Source: Pseudomonas frederiksbergensis
Lineage (GTDB): Bacteria; Pseudomonadota; Gammaproteobacteria; Pseudomonadales; Pseudomonadaceae
Direction: 5' to 3'
DNA length: 64,000 nt
NCBI RefSeq assembly: GCF_000802155.2
Contig: NZ_JQGJ02000003.1
Coordinates: 531,439 to 595,438, forward strand
This document shows positions 55,446-63,386 of this stretch, piece after piece. A model generated the notes under the pieces. The model was not told the origin of the DNA. It worked only from the letters and a program-made list of their open reading frames with translations, and did not search any database. The first letter of the stretch is position 1; the number at the start of each line of letters is the position of its first letter. Both the position numbers and the translations under genes were made by a program.

Positions 55446-58400
55446 TTAAGTTTTTTTTGTCACGGACGGCCTCAGCGATTGCGGCGTTACGCCTTCCCGC
55501 GCGTATTGCCACGCCCATTGTGGAACCTCCATGTGGCTTTCCAGGTGCGACGCAAAGTCGACGATGCCATGGCCCAAGCGTTGAGTCGGGAACTCGAAAT
55601 GGTAGAGGTACTGTTGAGCCTCGCTCTGTCCCACGTCGAGCACTCGCTGGACCAGTTGATTGGCGTGGGCCTCATTGCTGCCCAACCCGGTCCTCAACGC
55701 TGTTTCGAACTGCGATGAAGAACGCAGCGCACCGGGCCGCGCCAGGGCCAACCGAATATTCAGATTGCTGAAATGCGGGCCTATCAAGTCATTCCATATT
55801 TCTTGAGCTTGCGTTTGCGGGAGCCGCTGAAGCTCAGTCCATAGATTCGGCGTGTTGAACAGAAGCGCAACCCTGCTATTGGAAGGCGCAGCCCCCGAAG
55901 CACTGAATAAATCAACGAGCGCCGACTCGCTGGCACTGGCCTGCCTACGGCCCAGGAATGCAATGAATGTATCCAGGGCTTCGATGTGGTTAACGATATG
56001 CTGAAGGTTCCTGTCATCGAAACGCTGCATCCACCCGATATCCAGGCCTTCTTCTTTCAATATCGCTTCATGACGAGAGTCGGCATACAACGCTATAAGC
56101 CGTAGATGCTCGTCGGACAACGCCGGGTTACGTATCCAGCTGGAAATCGCGCTCAACGGAAACTCATTGCCCAAGGTTGATGAGATAACCATCGACCGCA
56201 GGACTATATTGGCGCGATCGAGCAGGGCTGGGTAACGTTCGAGGGCGACCGTAAACAAATCGGTAACCTCCTCGGCCCTGTCATAGGCGATGAACTGTTG
56301 GAAGAGCTCGGCTTCGTCTTCCATGACGACACCGAATTCACGCTGGTAGCGTTCTTTTATTCCTTGCAGATCGTCACGATCCACCAGAGAAGCACCATCA
56401 AGCACTTCGTCCAGCTGATCGTCGTCCAGATCGCCGTGCAATGCCTCGTCGTATTGAACGAAAGCCAAATCATTCCTGGGGTGATGGTCCGTCAGTTGCC
56501 TGGCCGTCACGCCGTACTCAAGCATGACGTGCATGACATCCTGGGAGAGCCACAGGTACTCGTTATTCAGCAGCTCGACGATATGGTCCTCCACTATCGG
56601 CTTGAGCAGCACGTCCTCAAAGAACGTTCGCATCGCCTGCTCCTCCGTATAGAACGGCGTGCCGGTAGGTGTCAGTTGTACTGGCGAGCGAGCACTCAGG
56701 TTGCGTCCGATCTGCTGCATGATTTCCGGTGGCAGAACACCGCTCTGTGCATTGTTCAGCACATTGCGGGCCAGACTATCGGCGTACAGGTTCAGGTAAT
56801 CTACTGTCGGCAGGAATAAGCCATGGGGGTTCGGAGCACCATAGGCGATTCGGGTGAGGTAAAGCACAGCCGAATCATCAAGGATGTGCTCCAGCCAGTT
56901 AGCGTTTTCGAAGAGCGCCTGTTGCAGCCCCGTGGGTTGCGGCACCACAAACTGGTTCAGTTGCGGGTTTTGCTCGATAAAGGTCGCCGCCGCATTGCGC
57001 AGCCCTTGCATCGAGAACGTTTGCCCGGCCTGCCCTTCATTCAAACCGGCGGCAACGGCGTTGAAGAAACAATCACCGTCCGCGGCGAAGCGTCGAACGT
57101 TACTGCCCAGCAGCAGATCATAGTGGTTCTGGTCCCTGCGCCTCAGGACGATATCCGTACTTGCCCGATTCGGATGAAGGCCCGACGGATAGATGGTTTC
57201 GGCTTGCCCGGGGGTAAAGCGTACAGACCAATGATGGTCAGGCGCGATTTCATCGATTATCAACAGACTTCGATTCTGCGGCCAATTGGGAAGACGCGTG
57301 ACGAGGGGGGGCACCAAGTCCATGATGTCGTTGTTCCAAGCGCGCGGGCGTCTTATCTGCTCGGACAGAGCGGGAGCCGACACGGCGGGTTTCTTGGGTT
57401 TCGAAGGACCGGGCTTCGGCGATGTGTTTCGGGGACGCTTTCCTCCTCCACGACCAAACCCCACAGCGCGCCATTCGCCGTTCGGCATGCGTGCCACGGT
57501 ATTTCTCATGACACCACTTGAACGGATGTTCGAACCCGTCGCAGGGTCGACGATGATCGCTTCGGTAGCCGTCAACCGCGTGTTGTCGTGCACTCGGAAC
57601 ACCGTGCCATCAGGCTGCCTGATGTAGACAGGACGCGTGACGCCGCCATTGCTGCCGTTGACGATTGTCGCGCGATAGAAGCCTTGGGCGTCCTGCGCCA
57701 CGCCTCGGATAACTGAAGTGTCGGTGACCGCATAACGGCTATAGACGGACTCTTCCAGGGGCAGGCCTGCCAGCACCTCTTGACTCTGCCGAGCCGGAGA
57801 AACCAGATAGGTTGATTGCCCCCTGACTGGCACGGTCGCTTGCCGGGCACTGGTCTTCGCGCCGATTTTCGTCACTTTGAAGATGGAAACGAGGGTCTTG
57901 TAATCCAGGGGCAGGGCACCGGTACGGTGGACAAACAGCCCTGCCCTGACGTACCAGGAGAACAATCTGAACCCAGGAATCAGCAGCCCGGCCAAGTCCA
58001 TCATGATCTCGGTGGCGACCGTCAGCGCCCTGGCATAGGTTTGATGGCGAATTTCCAGGTTGCTGTTGGAACGGTGGTCCGCGTAAGCGCTGTGGAAATT
58101 GACATGCGCGCGATGAAGCACATCAAACAGATCGCCGGTGATCAGTGCGCCATGGATCAACGGTCGGCTGCGTTGCCCCAAGGCCTGGGCAATTTCATCG
58201 GGTTTGGTCGTGGCGATACGTGCGCGGAAATAGTCCTGCCAGTCTTTTTGCACCAAGAGCTGCGCGAGGCCATCGCTTAAATCGGCAAACTCATGGAAAT
58301 CGTCGCCGTCGGGGCTATCCGGGAAGTAAACGCCCACGGTGCCCTTGATATCCGGCCCATCATGGCTCGAAAAAATCAGCGGGCCCTCGATGCTGATCGC

Positions 58401-60362
58401 ATTGCGCACCGAGCCGTGTTGCCCGCCAGCCCCCACGCTACCGCCTAGCAACAACCCATGGACTTGCACTTTTTGTCCGCCCACAAGGGTGCGAGTGGTT
58501 GTCGAGGGCGATTGCAACACCGCTTCCAGCCAACAGGTGACCAGTTTCTGAACCCTGGGAGGGTTGAAAGACCTGTCGGAGACAGTGGCCTTGAATACTG
58601 CGTTGCCCTTGAGCTCGGCCTCGTAGCCCTTGAACTTCAGGTTGGCGAGATACGCCGCCCGCCAGGCATTTTTGTAGTCTGGTTTGTTCATCTTCTCCCT
58701 GAGCAACGTTTCATAATTGCCGCCGGCATCGATCGCCGTGGCCATGCCGGCAAGGTCGCGCCCCGTCAAGGTGATCAGAAAACCGCTGGTTGGATGAGGG
58801 ATTCGCTGACCGTGTTCATCGGCAAGATAAACCGTCAGTACTTCCCTCATTGCGTTGGGGTACTGATGCGGTCGGATATTGTCGAGCATCAATTGGGTCA
58901 GGCTGACCGTACGGGACTGTCTCGGGTTGGCTTGGCTGCCGAAGGTCAGCGTCACCATGGTTTTATCCGGATCGGGATCGATCGCGGAATGGACGCATTG
59001 CTGGAGGTATTGCTTGATTTTCTGTCGGGTAAATTGAAACAACGTCTCGATGCCACTGCCCAGTTTATAAACCGCTTGGAACACTTGCTCTTCCAGCCGG
59101 CGATAGTGGGCCTGCTGCGAGCCTGACGCATTTTTAAAAAAGTCGGGACGGTTGTTCTCGCTGGTCGTCCGCTGGCGCACCGCCAAGGGCCCGGCCAGTG
59201 ACAACGTGGGCAAGCCCAACGCATCTTCAATAACTTTGGCGAAATCTTTCAAAGCGACTTTTTCATTTTCGGGTGCGTCCAGCTCCCTCTCCAGCGCCGC
59301 GCGTTGGACTTCCAGCAAATCTGTCGCCGCCACCTCGAATGCATTGCCGGACACTTCTGAAGTCATGTCCCGGACATTGTATTGCTGCCCCTCGTACAGG
59401 GGATGCACGGATGCCACCAAGTCTTCGAAGCGATGGAACCGCTGTACCCCACCCTCCAGGGAATACAGGAACAACACTCTGCTCTGCGCAGACTTGATCA
59501 CCATCGCCCCCGGCCACTTTCGCGGTGCTGCATTTTCTCTCTCGAGCATGACGGCAAAGACCTGAGGAACGGGTTTGCGTAGCAAACGGTTTCTGTCCGC
59601 CATGGAAGGATGTGTGGTGATGATGTCGAGCAGTCGATATTCCTCGCCCTGCTGGATACGAGCCTCCTGAGTTGGCAGTGGAACCGAATCGCGATCGGCT
59701 TTGTACAGGTCGAAGAAGTGCCGGAACCGTTGGGACAGCAGGTGAGCGAAGGTCGCTTCAACCGTCGAGACCGTTGAAGTGCCTAACGGGTCGCTTGTGT
59801 TCTTGTCATTGCGAAACCGCTTGAACTCGTCGAGAAAATGCTGCTTCAAGCGGGGATTGGTCGTGGGGTTGGCGATATAGAACGTTGATTCCATGATGCG
59901 CAGGATCTGCTCGTCTACCGGCTTTGCAAAGAGGCTGTGGGCTTGCTCCACCGAGTCGCTCCGCGTGAAGAACCCCACCCCGCCCTGGGTGTAGGACGGC
60001 GGTGTATCGGTCAGCAAGCAGTTCCATAAAACATCGGAAAAGCGCTGCGAGGAAGTCAGCGTGCGCGCTCCTTTCCCGTCAGCGGTGTAATGATTGACGT
60101 AGCAACTGTCCGGTTCGATGGTTTCGAACAACGGCGCACGAAACCTGCTGGCGGCAATTTTCGATTTGATGGCGTTAATCAGGAAATTTTCGATCACGAC
60201 ATCAAATGTCGGAAGGCGGGCAAACAAACGAGACAGCGCCACTTGGTTGTTGTCGAGCAGCGCCAATTGCTTGAATTGAAATTGCTCCTGCACGCTGAGT
60301 TCGCCGCCTTTAACCAGCTCGACCGTCGACGGACTTAATGTATTTTTTGAAACAACAGCCAT
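55446..60362 (-). CDS. Second giant DUF6543 toxin-like protein with permuted OTU-like cysteine protease region
   Basis: 1638 residues from the ATG at 60362; a GTG 30 bases upstream is an alternative but lies inside an inverted repeat. It is a paralogue of the 48000-53300 product along most of its length and lacks that protein's first ~165 residues. It shares RFSDVLWNCLL...GFFTRSDSVE, the DUF6543-type core (SLTQLMLDNI near 487), hydrophobic segments near 780-830, the module YSRYAVTDTSVIRG to MPNGEWRAVGFG, and a basic linker KRPRNTSPKPGPSKPKKP near 975. The OTU-like unit has NHYDLL (H1080) then DGDCFFNAVAAGL (C1098) and LRNAAATFIEQN. The C-terminal helical part is also conserved, ending VPQWAWQYAREG. 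No secretion signal is visible. The paralogy is clear; the protease role is inferred. Confidence 0.78.
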   Translation of the reverse strand: MAVVSKNTLSPSTVELVKGGELSVQEQFQFKQLALLDNNQVALSRLFARLPTFDVVIENFLINAIKSKIAASRFRAPLFETIEPDSCYVNHYTADGKGARTLTSSQRFSDVLWNCLLTDTPPSYTQGGVGFFTRSDSVEQAHSLFAKPVDEQILRIMESTFYIANPTTNPRLKQHFLDEFKRFRNDKNTSDPLGTSTVSTVEATFAHLLSQRFRHFFDLYKADRDSVPLPTQEARIQQGEEYRLLDIITTHPSMADRNRLLRKPVPQVFAVMLERENAAPRKWPGAMVIKSAQSRVLFLYSLEGGVQRFHRFEDLVASVHPLYEGQQYNVRDMTSEVSGNAFEVAATDLLEVQRAALERELDAPENEKVALKDFAKVIEDALGLPTLSLAGPLAVRQRTTSENNRPDFFKNASGSQQAHYRRLEEQVFQAVYKLGSGIETLFQFTRQKIKQYLQQCVHSAIDPDPDKTMVTLTFGSQANPRQSRTVSLTQLMLDNIRPHQYPNAMREVLTVYLADEHGQRIPHPTSGFLITLTGRDLAGMATAIDAGGNYETLLREKMNKPDYKNAWRAAYLANLKFKGYEAELKGNAVFKATVSDRSFNPPRVQKLVTCWLEAVLQSPSTTTRTLVGGQKVQVHGLLLGGSVGAGGQHGSVRNAISIEGPLIFSSHDGPDIKGTVGVYFPDSPDGDDFHEFADLSDGLAQLLVQKDWQDYFRARIATTKPDEIAQALGQRSRPLIHGALITGDLFDVLHRAHVNFHSAYADHRSNSNLEIRHQTYARALTVATEIMMDLAGLLIPGFRLFSWYVRAGLFVHRTGALPLDYKTLVSIFKVTKIGAKTSARQATVPVRGQSTYLVSPARQSQEVLAGLPLEESVYSRYAVTDTSVIRGVAQDAQGFYRATIVNGSNGGVTRPVYIRQPDGTVFRVHDNTRLTATEAIIVDPATGSNIRSSGVMRNTVARMPNGEWRAVGFGRGGGKRPRNTSPKPGPSKPKKPAVSAPALSEQIRRPRAWNNDIMDLVPPLVTRLPNWPQNRSLLIIDEIAPDHHWSVRFTPGQAETIYPSGLHPNRASTDIVLRRRDQNHYDLLLGSNVRRFAADGDCFFNAVAAGLNEGQAGQTFSMQGLRNAAATFIEQNPQLNQFVVPQPTGLQQALFENANWLEHILDDSAVLYLTRIAYGAPNPHGLFLPTVDYLNLYADSLARNVLNNAQSGVLPPEIMQQIGRNLSARSPVQLTPTGTPFYTEEQAMRTFFEDVLLKPIVEDHIVELLNNEYLWLSQDVMHVMLEYGVTARQLTDHHPRNDLAFVQYDEALHGDLDDDQLDEVLDGASLVDRDDLQGIKERYQREFGVVMEDEAELFQQFIAYDRAEEVTDLFTVALERYPALLDRANIVLRSMVISSTLGNEFPLSAISSWIRNPALSDEHLRLIALYADSRHEAILKEEGLDIGWMQRFDDRNLQHIVNHIEALDTFIAFLGRRQASASESALVDLFSASGAAPSNSRVALLFNTPNLWTELQRLPQTQAQEIWNDLIGPHFSNLNIRLALARPGALRSSSQFETALRTGLGSNEAHANQLVQRVLDVGQSEAQQYLYHFEFPTQRLGHGIVDFASHLESHMEVPQWAWQYAREGVTPQSLRPSVTKKT

Positions 60363-60374
60363 TTGAATACCCAA

Positions 60375-60397
60375 GTTGTGTGTGAAGTGCACACAAC
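60375..60397. promoter_or_regulatory. Inverted repeat at the start of the second OTU toxin gene
   Basis: GTTGTGTG-TGAAGTG-CACACAAC has perfect 8-base arms ending 13 bases before the ATG at 60362. It could be a repressor site or an mRNA hairpin controlling translation. Confidence 0.5.
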
Positions 60398-60422
60398 CTA
60401 GCGCGGCGGACGTTCAGCAATG

Positions 60423-60443
60423 ACATACATATATATAGGACGG
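60423..60443 (-). promoter_or_regulatory. Promoter-like motif shared by the two OTU toxin genes, copy 2
   Basis: CCTATATATATGTATG on the minus strand, 61 bases before the ATG at 60362, against 59 bases for copy 1. The match to copy 1 supports both a shared promoter and the ATG start. Confidence 0.55.
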
Positions 60444-60532
60444 CGGGGATCCGGTTAAAGATCGTAAGCCTATGCAACAGGCCAGCTCAACGCGCCCTGC
60501 CCCGTGTTTGCAGAGGCAGGACGCGAGCGGGC

Positions 60533-61444
60533 TCAACCCAGGTTTTGCGCCAGCACCGCGATATGTTCCGGGCCGATGCCGCAACAGCCGCCCAAATGGC
60601 TGGCCCCGCGCTTTTGCCAATCCGCCGCCCACTGGAGATAGCCTGGTGGATCAAGGTCTTCGCGCAGCGGGTCCAGCCCATCATTGGCCGTCGCCTCCTT
60701 CGGTTGCGGCGGGAAGGCATTGGCGTAGGCACCGATGTGGATCTTTACCCCCAAACGCTCGAAGGTCCCCCGCGCCGCATCGATGGCCGCGCCGATCACC
60801 TCCGGCTGGCTGCAGTTGAACAACAACACCTCGACACCCAACTCGGCCGCCACTGCTGCGGCGTCCGCCACCGGTTCGCCGGAGCGCAGGCGCGGCACTT
60901 CATCGGTGTCTTCGTCTTTCAAGGTGAACGACAGCCAGAACGGCTTGCCGTCCTTCGGCAGCCCGGCGTGAATCGCCCGCGCTTCGACCGTGGAGCTCTG
61001 GGTCTCGGCCAGCCACAAGTCAATGTGGGGCGCCAGGCCGTTCACCAACGGCGCCAGCAGTTCACTGGCCCGGTTGGCGTCGAACAAATCCGGCCGATAG
61101 GAACCAAACAGCGGCGGCAACGACCCGGCCACTCGCACCGCTTTGCCTGAAGCCTGCACCGCCCGCCGCGCCAGCTCCCCGGCCAGCGCGGCCAAGGCCT
61201 GCCCTTCTGCGGTGAAACGCGCCTCGCCGATATGAAACGGCACCACGGCGTAACTGTTACTGGTGATCACGTTGGCGCCGCTGGCGATATACGCCGCGTG
61301 GACATCCTCCACGGCCTGGGGCGCTTCGCTCAGTGCCAGCGCCGACCACTCAGGCTGTCGAAAAGGCGCGCCGCGGCGTTGCAGTTCACGGCCCATGCCG
61401 CCATCGAGAATGACTTTTACAGCGCCCATATGCGATTCACTCAT
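60533..61444 (-). CDS. Homocysteine S-methyltransferase family protein
   Basis: 303-residue TIM-barrel methyltransferase of the MmuM/BHMT type. The zinc cysteines are present: FNCSQP in the middle and the GGCCGIGPEHI pair near the end. The N-terminal ILDGGMGRELQRRG is also conserved. It would move a methyl group, for example from S-methylmethionine, to homocysteine to form methionine. The ATG at 61444 was chosen; an ATG at 61429 is equally possible. The divergent amino-acid ABC genes may supply a related substrate. Confidence 0.92.
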   Translation of the reverse strand: MSESHMGAVKVILDGGMGRELQRRGAPFRQPEWSALALSEAPQAVEDVHAAYIASGANVITSNSYAVVPFHIGEARFTAEGQALAALAGELARRAVQASGKAVRVAGSLPPLFGSYRPDLFDANRASELLAPLVNGLAPHIDLWLAETQSSTVEARAIHAGLPKDGKPFWLSFTLKDEDTDEVPRLRSGEPVADAAAVAAELGVEVLLFNCSQPEVIGAAIDAARGTFERLGVKIHIGAYANAFPPQPKEATANDGLDPLREDLDPPGYLQWAADWQKRGASHLGGCCGIGPEHIAVLAQNLG

Positions 61445-61542
61445 AAGCTTATGAAAAATACTCACTACCGGAGTCGTTCTTATAACTATTTAATGCGCAC
61501 TCTTCTGCCAATCACAACCTATTTTTCAACCAGGGATCGCTC

Positions 61543-62364
61543 ATGAAATTTCAACCGTTGCTGGCCCTGGGCCTGGGTCTGCTGGCTGCGTCGTCGCAGG
61601 CACTCGCTGGCACGACCCTGGATCGTATCGAGCAGAAAAAAGAACTCGTCGGCGTGCTGATGGAAAGCTACCCGCCCTTCTCGTTCCTCAATGACCAGAA
61701 CCAACTGGACGGTTTCGACGTGGACGTCGCCAAGGCGGTTGCTGAAAAACTGGGCGTCAAGCTGCGCCTGGAAACTCCTTCGTGGGATGTGATTGCGGCG
61801 GGTCACTGGAGCGGGCGCTACGACATCTGCATCTGCTCCATGACGCCGAGCAAGGCACGCGCCGAGGTGTTCGATTTCCCGGTGCAGTATTACGCGTCGC
61901 CCGCAGTGATCGTGGTCAACGCCAAGGACGACAGCATTCACGGCGCCAAAGACCTGAGCGGGAAGAAAGTCGGCCTGACCAGCGCCTCCAGCTACGAGAG
62001 TTACCTGAACAAGAACCTGGTGATCGAAGGTGCGGAAGATACCCAGTTGAGCTACCCGTTCGAAGACGTGCAGATCGCCCCGTACGACACCGACAACGTG
62101 GCGTTCCAGGACCTCGGCCTGGGCGCCGGGGTGCGACTGGACGCGGTGCTGACCAACCTGGTGACCGCACAGCCACGCCTGACCGAAGACAAACGCTTCA
62201 AACTCGCTGGCGAAGCGCTGTATTCCGAGCCCAACTCGGTGGCCATTGAAAAGGGTGACGCCGAGTGGAACGGCAAGGTGCGTGAAGTCTTCGCCCAACT
62301 GAAACAGGACGGCACCTTGAGCAAGCTGTCGCAAAAATGGATCGGCGCCGACATCAGCCAATGA
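61543..62364 (+). CDS. Amino-acid ABC transporter substrate-binding protein (SBP_bac_3)
   Basis: 273-residue periplasmic protein with a signal peptide (MKFQPLLALGLGLLAASSQALA). The family-3 binding fold is shown by the YPPFSFLNDQNQLDGFDVDVAKAVAEKLG opening and the GKKVGLTSASSYESYL hinge region. The binding pocket carries ICSMTPSKARAEVFDFPVQYYASP, where the Arg normally holds the alpha-carboxylate. The ligand is an amino acid, possibly sulphur-containing given the divergent methyltransferase gene. The stop overlaps the permease start (ATGA). Confidence 0.93.
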   Translation: MKFQPLLALGLGLLAASSQALAGTTLDRIEQKKELVGVLMESYPPFSFLNDQNQLDGFDVDVAKAVAEKLGVKLRLETPSWDVIAAGHWSGRYDICICSMTPSKARAEVFDFPVQYYASPAVIVVNAKDDSIHGAKDLSGKKVGLTSASSYESYLNKNLVIEGAEDTQLSYPFEDVQIAPYDTDNVAFQDLGLGAGVRLDAVLTNLVTAQPRLTEDKRFKLAGEALYSEPNSVAIEKGDAEWNGKVREVFAQLKQDGTLSKLSQKWIGADISQ

Positions 62365-63194
62365 CTTCTTTTCCACCCCCTCAGCCACCGCCTTCGGTGG
62401 CTGAATCACGCCTGCGGAAAATCTTCGGTTTTCGAACCCGGCTGTACCTGACTTGGGTAGTCATGCTGGTGCTGTTCGCGAGCTTCTTCCTGAGCTTCGA
62501 CCTGAAGTTCTCGATCATCCTCGACAAACTGCCAAACCTGCTGGGCGTGCACCTGGCGCCCAATGGTTTTTTGCAAGGCGCGGTGCTGACACTGTTTCTG
62601 TGCCTGTGCTCGATCGTCGCTTCGTCATTGCTGGGCTTCATCACCGCCCTGGCGCGGCTGTCCAGCAGTGCGGTGGCGTTCGGTATCGCCAGTTTCTATG
62701 CGTCGTTCTTTCGCGGCACGCCGTTGCTGATCCAGATCCTGTTGATCTACCTGGGCCTGCCGCAACTGGGCGTTGTTCCCGGTGCCATCGCCGCAGGGAT
62801 CATCGCGCTGTCGCTCAACTACGGCGCCTACCTGAGCGAAATCTTCCGCGCCGGCATCCTCGGCGTCCCCCATGGCCAACGTGAAGCCTCGCTTGCCCTG
62901 GGCCTGAGCGAAACCGTGATCTTCTGGCGCGTCACCCTGCCCCAGGCCATGCGCACCATCATCCCGCCGACCACCAACCAGTTCATCTCCATGCTCAAGG
63001 ATTCCTCGCTGATCTCGGTGATGGGGGTCTGGGAGGTGATGTTTTTGGCGCAGTCTTATGGTCGTTCCAGTTATCGGTATATCGAGATGCTGACGACGGC
63101 GGCGATTATTTATTGGTTGATGTCCATTGGACTGGAGCTGATCCAGGCGCGGATGGAGCGGCATTATGGGAAGGCTTATCTCAAGCGCAGCTGA
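62361..63194 (+). CDS. Amino-acid ABC transporter permease (HisM/HisQ type)
   Basis: 277 residues with an N-terminal Pro-rich cytoplasmic tail, one membrane helix, a short external loop and the usual permease core. It has ASFYASFFRGTPLLIQILLIYLGLPQLG and the EAA coupling loop GVPHGQREASLALGLSETVIFWRVTLPQAMR. Its ATG overlaps the stop of the binding-protein gene, so the two are coupled. No ATPase gene follows; the importer must borrow one from elsewhere. Confidence 0.93.
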   Translation: MTSFPPPQPPPSVAESRLRKIFGFRTRLYLTWVVMLVLFASFFLSFDLKFSIILDKLPNLLGVHLAPNGFLQGAVLTLFLCLCSIVASSLLGFITALARLSSSAVAFGIASFYASFFRGTPLLIQILLIYLGLPQLGVVPGAIAAGIIALSLNYGAYLSEIFRAGILGVPHGQREASLALGLSETVIFWRVTLPQAMRTIIPPTTNQFISMLKDSSLISVMGVWEVMFLAQSYGRSSYRYIEMLTTAAIIYWLMSIGLELIQARMERHYGKAYLKRS

Positions 63195-63386
63195 CGGCCT
63201 GTGTATGAGCATGCTGTAGGGAAAAGCCACAGACCCCGCCAGCCATCGCGACGATAATGGGCACGGCAACACGACTGGCCTACAGGTTTCCTCCACCAAA
63301 TCGTGCCCACGGCGAGAAGTTGGCTGGCATCGTCGCCCAGGGTGAAATTTTTAAAGTGTGACCTTGTTCATCACAGGTCACATTCA

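Noticed and set aside
41658..60362. Mobile element or prophage carrying the giant toxin genes
   Set aside because: No transposase, integrase, tRNA end or clear terminal repeat was seen. Only the duplicated regulatory region around one gene hints at insertion.
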